In this document: positions 17,803 through 28,938 of the stretch, one piece after another
Position numbering within the stretch: position 1 is the first letter of the stretch
How the letters are laid out: every line of letters starts with the position of its first letter
Assembly (NCBI GenBank): GCA_019635965.1
Contig: JAHBYK010000009.1
Span: 1 to 50,871, forward strand
Direction of reading: 5' to 3'
DNA length: 50,871 bases
Origin: Parvibaculum sp.
GTDB taxonomy: Bacteria > Pseudomonadota > Alphaproteobacteria > Parvibaculales > Parvibaculaceae
The notes under the pieces: generated by a model
Told to the model about the DNA's origin: nothing
Databases searched by the model: none
What the model saw: the letters and a program-made list of their open reading frames with translations, nothing else
Position numbers and translations under genes: made by a program

Positions 17803-18459
17803 ATGATCCGGTTCGGGAAATTCCTGCGCGCCGCCCTTGTCGCGGCGGCGCTCGCGCCGCTCGGCGCCTGTGCGCTGGCCGATGTGGCGAGCGGCCCCCC
17901 GCCGTCGCTTTATGTGCTGAAGGCGCCTGCCAGGAGCGAAGCCATGCCGGGCGTTGCGGTGCCGGCGCAGATCGTGGTGGAGGATTTTTCCGCGCCCGCC
18001 GCCATCGACACGACGCGTATCGTCTTCCAGCCGAATGAAAACGAAATCGCCTATTACGCAAATGCCCGCTGGAGCGACCGTGCGCCCCGCATGATTTCCA
18101 CGCTGCTTGTCGAAACCCTGTCGAATACGGGCCGGTTTCCGGCCGTCATCGGGCCCGGCGGCACGGCGCGCATGGATTATGCGCTTGTCGGCGACATCCG
18201 CGCCTTCGCGGCGTCGCGCCCGGCGGATGCGGGGCTCGGGCAGGGCACGACCAAGGTCAGGGTCGCCTTCTATGTGCGCCTTCTGCGGGCGCGCGACCGC
18301 AGCATCGTCGCGTCGCGCGCGTTTTCGTCGGAGGCAGCCGCGCCCGGCAGCGGCATGGCGAATGTCGTCGCCGCCTATGACGCCGCGCTCGGCACCGTAC
18401 TTGGAGAAATCGCGGACTGGACGCTTGAGCAGTCGCTTGCGGCAGGCGCGGGAAGCTAA
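17803..18459 (+). CDS. PqiC-like ABC transport auxiliary lipoprotein
   Basis: 218 residues. A signal peptide with lipobox (LGAC) anchors it, probably to the outer membrane. The body matches the ABC_trans_aux/PqiC family (SLYVLKAP; RIVFQPNENEIAYYANARWSDRAP; MISTLLVETLSNTGRF). These lipoproteins dock MCE conduits at the outer membrane. I prefer ATG 17803, which has GGAGGGG 5 bases upstream; ATG 17788 overlapping the MCE stop is the alternative. No mlaC-like gene is present in the cluster. It is convergent with the coiled-coil gene, overlapping by 4 bases. Confidence 0.88.
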   Translation: MIRFGKFLRAALVAAALAPLGACALADVASGPPPSLYVLKAPARSEAMPGVAVPAQIVVEDFSAPAAIDTTRIVFQPNENEIAYYANARWSDRAPRMISTLLVETLSNTGRFPAVIGPGGTARMDYALVGDIRAFAASRPADAGLGQGTTKVRVAFYVRLLRARDRSIVASRAFSSEAAAPGSGMANVVAAYDAALGTVLGEIADWTLEQSLAAGAGS

Positions 18460-20645
18460 TTCAGCTTCCCGATCGCCTGGCCGAGCATGAGATAGACCTT
18501 GCCCGTGTCGGATGTGAGATAGGTCTCGACGAGAATGTTGTCGCGGTCGCGTGCGCTCGCCGCGCCGAGCAATTCCTCGAAGCTGGCCACGAAGCGGTCC
18601 ACATGGGCGCGGAACTCGCTGTCCTTGCGATATTTCTGCGCAATGCGGTCGTAAAGTTCCCGCCCCGCCATGTTGTAGAGACGCCGTGTGAAGACATTGC
18701 GCTCGCCTGCCTGATAGCGTTGCCAGAGTTCCGGCGGCGGGCTTTCTTCCAGTGCGCGGTCGAGGTCGATGGCAAGCGCCTGTAGCGTCTCGATGACATG
18801 GAGCGAGGCGCGCTGGAAATCGCGCTCGTCGCCGTGAAGCCCGTCGCCTCCGCTGCCGCGCCGCTCGGCGGCGGCAAGCAGGTCGGACATGCCCCAGCGG
18901 CGTTCGCCTTTCGGCGCCACGCGCGGCGCCTCCCGATAGGGCGCCTGCGGGCGCGGGAAGTCGCTTTCGCGGCGGAGCGGTGTTGCCCGGTCGAGGGTGC
19001 GCGCATGGCGGACCACGATTTCCGCGATGGTGGCAAGCGCGGAAACCTGTTCTTCCAGCACGTCGCGCAGCGCCCGCGCGCCGGATGCGGCCTCGTCTGG
19101 AAGTTCCCCGATCCTGTTGGCGAGTTCATCCGTTGCTTCGTGAAGCGCGCGGCCAGCTTCGCGCGCCGTGCCGCCCAGCCGGATCATGGCTGCATTGAAG
19201 CGTTCGGCGGCGGTGCTCGCATCTTCCGTTGCGGCTTCGGCGAGCTTGCGCAGTTCGTCCGTCTTGCCGCCGACATCGGCCGCGAGCTTTTCCGTCGCCA
19301 GGGTGAGGTCGCGGCTCAGGGCGGCGGTCGCGGCGGTAAGGCGTTCGGTCGTCGCCGATATGGCTTCGCTCGCCGCGCGGCTCACATCATTGGCGAGCGC
19401 GCCCGAGGCGGCCTTGAGTTCATCGACCGTCGCACCGATGGCGCGTGTCGCCGCACCCGCCGACCGGCTCACTGCCGTCGAGGCATCGGCCGCTTCCTCC
19501 GCGCCCTGGCGTATTTCACCGGCAATGCTTTCGCGCAAGGCTGCCGCGCGGGCCGCCGCCGCCTCGAAGGTCGTGTCGAGACCGGCGCTCAGCCCGGCGA
19601 CGGCCCGGCCGATTTCCGCCGTGTGCCGCGCAAGGGACTCGTTTGCTTCGGTCATGCCGTCGCGGTGCGCCTCGAATACGGCGGCAAGGCGCTGATGTTC
19701 TTCCTCGAGCCGCGTTGCCGCCTCGGCGATGATCTCGCGCTGGCGTTCGTAGCGCTGGCCGATTTCCTCGGCCTTTGAGAGGGCGCCCATGGCCACCACT
19801 TCAAGCCGCGAGGATTGCCGGTCGAGCATGGCGGCTGTCTGGTCGGCGCCTGCGCGGGCTGCCTCGCTGGTGCGGGCAAGTGCTTCGGCCTGCTCGGCCA
19901 TGCGTTTGCCGGCCGCTTCGATGTCGGCTTCCGCCTTGCCGCTGAGGCCGCGAACGGCGTCCACCTGTTCCCGGATCGCGCGGGAAATTGTGTCGCTTTC
20001 GCTGCCGAAGGTGCGGGCAATTTCCTCCAGGCTCTGCTTGTGGCGGGCGAGGAGGTCTTCCATCGTTCGTGTACGGAATTCCGCGCGGCCTGTACCGCGG
20101 TCGAGTTCCTCCACTTCGCGCGAGACAAGCTCGTTGAGTTCGGCCGCCTGTTTCAGCGCGGCGTCCAGCCCCTCGCGCATCGCGCCGAGTTCGCGGCGCA
20201 CGGCAGCCGAGATGGTTGCGATCTGGCCGGTTGCAAAATCCTCCGGGTCGGACAGGCGGATCGCGGTGCGCGCCAGCGCCTCCGACATGAGCCGCATTTC
20301 CGCCGCGCGCCAGGCGGTCCAGGCCAGCATCCAGATGAAGGTGAGGGGCAGCAGCACGGACGCCGCGATGATCCCCATTTCGAGCTGTGTCAGACCGGAC
20401 AGACCATCGAGCCCGTAAAGACCCCAGAGATAGGCCGCGCCCGCGCCAAGCCAGAAAATGCTGGCCAGAGCCGCCGCGCCGATGATCTTCGGGCTCGGCC
20501 GCCGCGCGATCATGCGGTACAGCGCGCCGCCGGTCGGGCTGTCCTCGTTTGCCGCGCGCACCGGAAGGGCTCCATCGGCGGGCGAGGCATTTCCGGCTTC
20601 CAGCCCGGAGCCTGTCTCGTCCTGGGTCAATTCCTTGTTTTTCAT
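18456..20645 (-). CDS. Membrane-anchored long coiled-coil protein (TipN-like architecture)
   Basis: 729 residues. Two membrane helices near the N-terminus (IIGAAALASIFWLGAGAAYL and IIAASVLLPLTFIWMLAW) are followed by about 450 residues of Ala/Glu/Arg-rich heptad-like sequence predicted to be coiled coil. A globular C-terminal domain of about 150 residues ends in YLTSDTGKVYLMLGQAIGKL. This architecture resembles alphaproteobacterial polarity or cell-pole proteins such as TipN; homology itself is not established here. The repeated Ala-rich coiled coil also recalls MCP signalling domains, but the hairpin-tip motif is absent. ATG 20645 (MKNKELTQ) follows GGGAAAG. It is divergent from an Hpt-domain gene. 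Confidence 0.85.
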   Translation of the reverse strand: MKNKELTQDETGSGLEAGNASPADGALPVRAANEDSPTGGALYRMIARRPSPKIIGAAALASIFWLGAGAAYLWGLYGLDGLSGLTQLEMGIIAASVLLPLTFIWMLAWTAWRAAEMRLMSEALARTAIRLSDPEDFATGQIATISAAVRRELGAMREGLDAALKQAAELNELVSREVEELDRGTGRAEFRTRTMEDLLARHKQSLEEIARTFGSESDTISRAIREQVDAVRGLSGKAEADIEAAGKRMAEQAEALARTSEAARAGADQTAAMLDRQSSRLEVVAMGALSKAEEIGQRYERQREIIAEAATRLEEEHQRLAAVFEAHRDGMTEANESLARHTAEIGRAVAGLSAGLDTTFEAAAARAAALRESIAGEIRQGAEEAADASTAVSRSAGAATRAIGATVDELKAASGALANDVSRAASEAISATTERLTAATAALSRDLTLATEKLAADVGGKTDELRKLAEAATEDASTAAERFNAAMIRLGGTAREAGRALHEATDELANRIGELPDEAASGARALRDVLEEQVSALATIAEIVVRHARTLDRATPLRRESDFPRPQAPYREAPRVAPKGERRWGMSDLLAAAERRGSGGDGLHGDERDFQRASLHVIETLQALAIDLDRALEESPPPELWQRYQAGERNVFTRRLYNMAGRELYDRIAQKYRKDSEFRAHVDRFVASFEELLGAASARDRDNILVETYLTSDTGKVYLMLGQAIGKLN

Positions 20646-20829
20646 GATCTTTCCCGGCCTCGCGCTGACATGCGGCAAGGGGCAGCGTGTCGGAAGGCGG
20701 GTGGGGCGTCAACCTTCCTTCTGGGCGCCGCGCCTCGCCTTGGGCCGGGCTGGGGACGGGCGCGTTAACGAATCGGTATCCGGCCCGCCTTTACACTTGG
20801 CCGAGGCAGCAAAACGGCGGAGCGGCGGC

Positions 20830-21216
20830 ATGAAACCCTCGACAATGATGCGTCAGACGGAAAGCGAAATGCGCCCCTCCGAAAGCCATTGCGGCGCCTC
20901 ACGGCCCATCGATCTCGTCCATCTTTCCAAATACACGCTCGGCAACCGCTCGCTTGAAAATGAGCTGCTCTGCCTTTTCCGCTCTCAGGCCGATGTCTAT
21001 CTCGCGCGGCTCGATGCGGCCGGCGACGAGAAGGAGTGGCAGAACGCTGCCCACAGCCTGAAAGGTTCCGCGCGCGGCCTCGGCGCCTGGGCGCTTGCAA
21101 CGCTCGCGGAAGAAGCCGAAAAAACTGCGCTCGCCGCCCGTGACGACATCATGGCGCAGATCCGCGATGCCATCGCCGCCGTCAACGCTTTCATCGACAG
21201 CGTGGCGGAAGCCTGA
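20830..21216 (+). CDS. Hpt domain histidine phosphotransfer protein
   Basis: 128 residues. The phosphorylatable His75 lies in the canonical AAHSLKGSARGLGA motif inside a four-helix bundle (about 28-126); the first 25 residues are probably disordered. It would relay phosphate between a hybrid kinase and a response regulator, but neither is encoded nearby. ATG 20830 has GGAG about 8 bases upstream; ATGs at 20848 and 20869 are also in frame. It shares a divergent promoter region with the coiled-coil gene. Confidence 0.88.
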   Translation: MKPSTMMRQTESEMRPSESHCGASRPIDLVHLSKYTLGNRSLENELLCLFRSQADVYLARLDAAGDEKEWQNAAHSLKGSARGLGAWALATLAEEAEKTALAARDDIMAQIRDAIAAVNAFIDSVAEA

Positions 21217-21293
21217 GACATTTCCTCGGCCTCGCTTGGGGCTCAACCTTTCTCAAGCGACCTCTTGGGTTTCTGAACAAGCCAAAACAGGAA

Positions 21294-21382
21294 TGTCATC
21301 CCGGGATTTATTCCCGGGACCCATTGGCTTCTCCACTTGCTGGTGCGTGAATGGGATCCCGGCAACAAGTGCCGGGATGACA
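21294..21382. repeat. Palindromic intergenic repeat element (REP-like, 89 bp)
   Basis: The ends TGTCATCCCGG (21294) and CCGGGATGACA (to 21382) are inverted. Inside are a stem around TCCCGGGA/TTCCCGGGA and a second pair CCCATT/AATGGG. The whole could fold as a cruciform with two side hairpins. GTCATCCCGGG-type palindromes are dispersed in many alphaproteobacterial genomes; only one copy occurs in this window. It lies between the Hpt gene and the convergent flavoprotein gene and may act as a bidirectional transcript end. Confidence 0.7.
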
Positions 21383-21408
21383 CCGTAGGATTTGAAGATG
21401 TGTGTTCT

Positions 21409-22536
21409 CTACTTCTCCACCATCCGCACCACCTGATCCGCAATCGCAAGCGACGATGTCAGCCCCGGACTCTCGATCCCGAAGAGATTGACGAGCCCGG
21501 CGATCCCGTGGCGTTCACGCCCGGAGAGAATGAAATCGGCTGCTGCCTCTCCCGGTCCGCTCACCTTGGGCCGCACACCCGAATAGGCAGGCTGGAGCGC
21601 ACCGTCTTTCAGTCCCGGCCAGTAGCGGCGGATCGCCGCGTAGAAATCCGCGCCGCGCTCCGGTTTCACCGCATAATCCGGTTCCGCGCCTTCCGCCGCG
21701 TCGATCCATTCCACGTCGGGGCCGAAGCGTGCCTGGCCGCCGAGGTCGAGCGTCAGATGCACGCCGAGACCTGCCGCTTCCGGCACGGGATAGATGAGGC
21801 GCGAGAAGGGTGCGCGGCCCGTGAGCGAGAAATAGTTGCCCTTGGCGAAATATGCCTGCGGCACATGTGCCGCATCGATCCCTTCGATCCGCGCCGCGAG
21901 CGCCGGTGCCCATAGTCCGGCTGCATTGACGATGATCCGTGTACGGAGCCGCGTCTCCTCCGCGCCGGAAACATGGACGATGAAGCCATCGCCGTCCCGC
22001 GTGATCCGCGCAGCCGGCGCGTGAAACGCGATCATGCCGCCCGCATCCTCGAATTCGCCCTGAAGGCTCAGCATGAAGGCATGGGCATCGAGGATGCCGG
22101 TCGAGGGCGAGAGCAGCGCCGCCTCCGCCTTCAGCGCCGGTTCCAGTGCGCGCGCTTCCGCGCCCGTCAGCTCGCGCAAATCGCTCACGCCATTCGCCCG
22201 CGCCCGTGCCGCAATCGCCTCCAGCTCGGTGCGCTGTGTCTCGTCCGTAGCGACGATCAGCTTGCCGCATTTCCGGTGAGGGAGGTTCCGCTTGTTGAGA
22301 TATTCATAGAGCTTCGCGCGCCCCTCCACACAGAGCCGCGCCTTCAGGCTTCCTTGCGGATAATAGATGCCCGCATGGATCACCTCGCTGTTGCGCGCGG
22401 AAACCTCCGTCCCGATCGCCCCGTGACGCTCAAGGATCACCGTCTCATGTCCGGCCAGTACCAGCGCCCGCGCTGAGGCAAGGCCCACCGCGCCCGCGCC
22501 GATCACCACCGCATCAATATTGTTCTCTGCCGCCAC
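21409..22536 (-). CDS. L-2-hydroxyglutarate oxidase-like FAD flavoprotein (DAO family)
   Basis: 375 residues. An N-terminal FAD motif ([16 protein letters not shown], then VILERH) is followed by [27 protein letters not shown], which is characteristic of the LhgO/L2HGDH branch of the DAO family. Later segments ([27 protein letters not shown]) complete the FAD fold. The likely reaction is oxidation of a 2-hydroxy acid, such as L-2-hydroxyglutarate, with electrons passed to oxygen or quinone. The start is GTG 22536 with AAAGGAG 6 bases upstream. A PHO-box-like array lies about 180 bases upstream on the same strand. Confidence 0.88.
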   Translation of the reverse strand: MAAENNIDAVVIGAGAVGLASARALVLAGHETVILERHGAIGTEVSARNSEVIHAGIYYPQGSLKARLCVEGRAKLYEYLNKRNLPHRKCGKLIVATDETQRTELEAIAARARANGVSDLRELTGAEARALEPALKAEAALLSPSTGILDAHAFMLSLQGEFEDAGGMIAFHAPAARITRDGDGFIVHVSGAEETRLRTRIIVNAAGLWAPALAARIEGIDAAHVPQAYFAKGNYFSLTGRAPFSRLIYPVPEAAGLGVHLTLDLGGQARFGPDVEWIDAAEGAEPDYAVKPERGADFYAAIRRYWPGLKDGALQPAYSGVRPKVSGPGEAAADFILSGRERHGIAGLVNLFGIESPGLTSSLAIADQVVRMVEK

Positions 22537-22908
22537 GCGGCGCTCCTTTGGCTGACGTCAATCCAGTGCCGGAGAAAGGGGAGGGTGTCAAAACCGGGGA
22601 TAAGTTTTTTCAAAAAATTCTTCGCTTGCCGGCGGGGATAACGCTGCCGCTTCTGATTGCGATGCAACATATCCCCGTCATGCATGTGCGAAGGAAAAGG
22701 TGTTCGCCGGGGTGCCGTGACATTTCGATGACATTCCGGTGACAGCCAAATTTGTCTCATCCCCTGGTATCTAGATTTTCCTTTTCGGATCAATAGGTTG
22801 GAGCGTTTCCGCAAAACCGGCGAATTATGGCAGCCTGCCCCGGAAAATGCCCGGTTTCGTGCATGAAGAAGAACATTCCCGAAGCGCCGGAATCCGTCCG
22901 TCAACGGA
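22537..22908. other. Intergenic region with PHO-box-like array, no clear gene
   Basis: These 372 bases lie between two minus-strand genes. They contain the array at 22717-22745 and an AT-rich patch around 22600-22620. A 60-codon open frame on the minus strand (from ATG 22684, very basic) overlaps the start of the flavoprotein gene; it lacks a ribosome binding site and I do not call it a gene. Confidence 0.45.
22717..22745 (-). promoter_or_regulatory. Three-unit PHO-box-like direct repeat
   Basis: On the minus strand, three 7-mers CTGTCAC, ATGTCAT and ATGTCAC are separated by exactly 4 bases (CGGA, CGAA), giving an 11-bp period. This is the geometry of PhoB binding sites (consensus CTGTCAT, N4, CTGTCAT). 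The orientation points to the flavoprotein gene at 22536 or to an unannotated short transcript. Binding by PhoB is inferred from pattern only. Confidence 0.6.
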
Positions 22909-24971
<2,063 letters not shown>

Positions 24972-25009
24972 GCCGTATTCCCCAGAATTTTCCGAGGACG
25001 GCGGGCGCC

Positions 25010-25315
25010 TCAGGCGCTCGCCTCTTTCTTTTTCCTGCCGTCGAAGATCTCGAATTCGTGTTCGATCGACTTTTCGATCAGGAGCCGCCACAGCGGCTCC
25101 GCGATCGCCGGGCTGAGGCCCGCCCGTTCTGCTTCCGCGAGCACCTTCTGCACCACATCCTCGATCCGCGCCTCGTCGCGCACCGCTGTGCGTTCACCCT
25201 TGATGATGCCTGCCTGCTCGATATAGGTCTGGCGCTCGGCGAGCAGCTTCACCAGTTCGCGGTCGATCCGGTCAATCTCCCTGCGGACATCCGCCATCGT
25301 GTTGCATTTGACCAT
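25010..25315 (-). CDS. Chorismate mutase (AroQ class, type II)
   Basis: 101 residues, all helical. The N-terminal VRREIDRIDRELVKLLAER and EQAGIIKGERTAVRDEARIEDVVQKV segments carry the catalytic Arg/Lys pattern of AroQ-fold chorismate mutases; the C-terminal WRLLIEKSIEHEFE helix completes it. It converts chorismate to prephenate for Phe/Tyr synthesis. It may instead be a PchB-like isochorismate pyruvate lyase relative; fold and size do not separate these. It lies on the opposite strand inside the ferredoxin/reductase region and has no aromatic biosynthesis neighbour. Confidence 0.88.
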   Translation of the reverse strand: MVKCNTMADVRREIDRIDRELVKLLAERQTYIEQAGIIKGERTAVRDEARIEDVVQKVLAEAERAGLSPAIAEPLWRLLIEKSIEHEFEIFDGRKKKEASA

Positions 25316-25375
25316 CGGGAGCCTCCAGTCTGGTGCGGCATGGCGTCATGCTGCGATGCCGCATTCGCTGCGTAA

Positions 25376-26569
<1,194 letters not shown>

Positions 26570-26595
26570 CGTATCCAGTATTTTTGGAGTTTGTG

Positions 26596-26919
26596 ATGCG
26601 TATCATTCTGGTGGATGGCAAGGGGCGCGAGCACGAGCTTGAGGCCATGGAAGGCTGGCGGGTGATGGAGATCATCCGCGATTATGGGTTCCCCATCGTC
26701 GCCGAGTGCGGCGGTGCCTGCGCATGCGGCACGTGCCAGGTCGAAGTCGATCCTGAATGGTCTGCGAAATTGCACGAGCCGCGCGAGGACGAGCTTGACC
26801 AGCTCGACCAGAATTATGGTGGAGAGTGGTCGCGGCTTTCCTGCCAGCTCATCATGTCGGCTGAACTGGACGGGCTGCGGCTGCGCCTCTCCGACATCGC
26901 GATCCGCGAAGCGGCCTGA
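26596..26919 (+). CDS. [2Fe-2S] ferredoxin, second adrenodoxin-type paralogue
   Basis: 107 residues. Ligands are Cys38, Cys44 and Cys47 (CGGACACGTC) and Cys83 (RLSCQL), with an acidic REDELDQLDQNYGGEW segment. It is clearly related to the ferredoxin at 24651 but diverged (for example Gly replaces Ala inside the cluster loop, and the acidic helix is different), which suggests a different partner. ATG 26596 follows TTTGGAG. It forms an operon with the reductase gene and is followed by an intrinsic terminator. Confidence 0.95.
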   Translation: MRIILVDGKGREHELEAMEGWRVMEIIRDYGFPIVAECGGACACGTCQVEVDPEWSAKLHEPREDELDQLDQNYGGEWSRLSCQLIMSAELDGLRLRLSDIAIREAA

Positions 26920-26939
26920 CATCGTTCGTCTCACTGGAC

Positions 26940-26986
26940 AAGCCCTCCATCTCTCTGCCAACAATGCGGAAAGTGGAGGGCTTTTC
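26940..26986 (+). terminator. Intrinsic terminator overlapping the next gene's ribosome binding site
   Basis: AAGCCCTCCA (26940-26949) pairs with TGGAGGGCTT (26974-26983) around a 24-base loop, followed by TTC with four T in total. The right arm holds the GGAGGG that is also the Shine-Dalgarno sequence of the TTG start at 26987. Confidence 0.7.
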
Positions 26987-27388
26987 TTGCGCCGTTTCTC
27001 TTTCATCGTCTGGTTTCTCGCCGCATTTGTCTTCGCGGTTCCGTCCTTTGCACAGCCTCACGAGGCTGTGCAGACCAGTCTCTATTTCGGCCTCGCACTC
27101 GAGTCTGGCGGGGAGGTGGGCGACGAGGAGTGGACGGCCTTTCTCGCGGAGGAAGTCACGCCGCGCTTCCCGGACGGTTTCACCGTCGTCGATGCTTTTG
27201 GGCAGTGGCGCGATTCGTCGGTAGCGGGCGCGCCCGTTATTCACGAGAGGACGAAACTTCTGCTCATCGTGCATCCCGGAACAGCGGAGACGGAGCGGGC
27301 AATTGCCGAAATCAAGTCCATCTACAAAAGGCGTTTCGATCAGAAATCCGTGTTCCATACGGATGTACCAGTGCGCATCGTAGAGTAG
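26987..27388 (+). CDS. DUF3574 family secreted protein
   Basis: 133 residues from TTG 26987, which follows GGAGGG at 7 bases. A signal peptide (FIVWFLAAFVFAVPSFA) precedes the DUF3574 domain: SLYFGLALESGGEVGDEEW, TPRFPDGFTVVDAFGQWRD, LLLIVHPG and IKSIYKRRFDQKSV. The function of the family is unknown; it is periplasmic or secreted. The start sits inside the right arm of the ferredoxin terminator, so initiation may depend on whether that hairpin forms. Confidence 0.85.
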   Translation: MRRFSFIVWFLAAFVFAVPSFAQPHEAVQTSLYFGLALESGGEVGDEEWTAFLAEEVTPRFPDGFTVVDAFGQWRDSSVAGAPVIHERTKLLLIVHPGTAETERAIAEIKSIYKRRFDQKSVFHTDVPVRIVE

Positions 27389-27398
27389 TCTCCGGTTC

Positions 27399-28253
27399 AT
27401 GCTTGCCAATTCAGTCACTGTTGAAAAATCCTTCGAGATATGGCCAGGCAAGTTGTCCTTTGCCGCAGGCGGCGTCGGCGCGCGCGAGGCGCTTGACGCG
27501 GCGACCGATATGGCGAGGTCGCTTGCCCGCGCCGTAATCGAGGATTCAGAGCTTCTTGCGAGCAGCGGCAACGTGCTCCCGCGAGGTATTGTGGGACGTC
27601 ATGCGCTTGAGGCGGTCGCGTCATTCCGCGATGTTCATGGCGGCGACCTGCTGCCTTCGCTTGCTGCCGTGCCGGGTGCTGTCTGTGATGTGGTACTTGA
27701 GGCCATGCGCCGTGCAGCGGGCTCGGCGGATTTCGTCATCGTTGCGCTTGGCAATGCTGCAGCGATTCATCAGGAGCCGGGCGTCGTCATACCGGCCGAT
27801 ACGGACCTGCCGCCCGTGCTTGGCGAGTTTGTGCGCGCGCTCGGTGCCGGCATTCAAGGCGGCATGGCGCTCGGCGGTATTCATTCGATAATGCCGACGC
27901 GCGGTGCGCTCGACATGGTGGCTGTGCATTCGAAAAATGCGGCTGTTGCGGGTTTTGCCGCAGTGCTCGTGGCAGATGCGGCTGCGGGCGGTTTCTCGCC
28001 GCCCAAAGGAGATATGCCGAAGGACCGCCTTCTTGCGGCGGGCTGGGCGGGGCGGGCGATTGCTCGTGCGCCGGGTCTTGTCGAGCCAGAATTGATATGG
28101 GATGCGCTCTCTGCATCCGTCCGTCAGGCATCGGCGCTCCGCGACCGGCGGCTTCTTTCCGCCGCCGCGCTCGGTTTCCGCGGCCGCGGCCGCACTATCG
28201 GTCCCGTCGATGGTGACCGGCTGCTCCGCTTCGGTGTTTCGGAGTGGCGTTAG
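27399..28253 (+). CDS. Hypothetical protein, possibly UPF0280/ApbE-like
   Basis: 284 residues, no signal peptide. I do not recognise it firmly. The layout is like UPF0280 proteins: an N-terminal strand FEIWPGKLSFAAGG; a central AVPGAVCDVVLEAMRRA followed by ADFVIVALGNAAAIH, in place of the family's 'AVAGAxADxVxxAM ... NGGDIxxH'; and ALDMVAVHSKNAAVAGFAA, in place of 'ADxVTVxAxxAAxADAAA'. The similarity is weak and from memory. It starts 10 bases after the DUF3574 stop. A basic, glycine-rich region near 260-270 (GFRGRGRTIG) ends the protein. Confidence 0.6.
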   Translation: MLANSVTVEKSFEIWPGKLSFAAGGVGAREALDAATDMARSLARAVIEDSELLASSGNVLPRGIVGRHALEAVASFRDVHGGDLLPSLAAVPGAVCDVVLEAMRRAAGSADFVIVALGNAAAIHQEPGVVIPADTDLPPVLGEFVRALGAGIQGGMALGGIHSIMPTRGALDMVAVHSKNAAVAGFAAVLVADAAAGGFSPPKGDMPKDRLLAAGWAGRAIARAPGLVEPELIWDALSASVRQASALRDRRLLSAAALGFRGRGRTIGPVDGDRLLRFGVSEWR

Positions 28254-28303
28254 CTTCCTGGCAGCGCCATACTCTAGGCAAAACACCAAGGGGAGGGTGG
28301 TCC

Positions 28304-28921
28304 ATGGGTTTCTACGAACGCCGCATCGTGCCGCATATCATCAATTGCGCCTGCGGCAGCAAGCCGATCCGCTATCAGCGCAAGAAGGTCGTGCCTATGG
28401 CCGTTGGCACGGTGCTTGAAATCGGCATCGGCACCGGCCTCAATCTTCCCTATTACGATGCCTCGAAGGTGACGAAGGTCATTGGCCTCGATCCGTCGGA
28501 AGAATCGTGGAAGCTTGCGGGCGAACGCGCGAAGGACCTCGCCTTCCCGGTCGAATTCATCGGTCTGCCGGGCGAACAGATCCCGCTTGAGGACAAAAGC
28601 GTCGATACGGTGCTCTGCACCTTCAGTCTCTGCACCATTCCGGACCCGGTGACGGCGCTGCATGGCATGAAGCGTGTGCTGAAGCCAGGTGGCAAACTCG
28701 TCTTCTGCGAGCATGGCGCCGCGCCCGACGAGAGCGTGAAGAAGTGGCAGGACCGTGTGAATCCGGTCTGGAAGGTTCTCTTCGGCGGCTGCAATCTCAA
28801 TCGCAAGATGCCCTCGTTGATCGAAGAGGGCGGCTTTCGCATCGCCGATCTCCAGAGCATGTATCTGCCGTCGACGCCGCGCATCGCAGGCTTCAACTAT
28901 TGGGGCGTGGCGGAAGCCTGA
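28304..28921 (+). CDS. Class I SAM-dependent methyltransferase
   Basis: 205 residues. The SAM site is VLEIGIGTGLNLPYYD (motif I), with the acidic residue in GLDPSEES, followed by VDTVLCTFSLCTIPDP and MKRVLKPGGKLVFCEHG (motifs II and III of Methyltransf_11 proteins). ATG 28304 (MGFYERR) follows AAGGGGAGGG. Small-molecule or lipid methylation is likely, with unknown substrate. A sulfotransferase gene starts 17 bases downstream. Confidence 0.9.
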   Translation: MGFYERRIVPHIINCACGSKPIRYQRKKVVPMAVGTVLEIGIGTGLNLPYYDASKVTKVIGLDPSEESWKLAGERAKDLAFPVEFIGLPGEQIPLEDKSVDTVLCTFSLCTIPDPVTALHGMKRVLKPGGKLVFCEHGAAPDESVKKWQDRVNPVWKVLFGGCNLNRKMPSLIEEGGFRIADLQSMYLPSTPRIAGFNYWGVAEA

Positions 28922-28938
28922 TTTTTCTGGAGACGATC

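Noticed and set aside
22503..22684. Short basic ORF on the minus strand before the flavoprotein
   Set aside because: It has no ribosome binding site, overlaps the flavoprotein start in another frame, and has no family features. It remains only a possible target of the PHO-like array.
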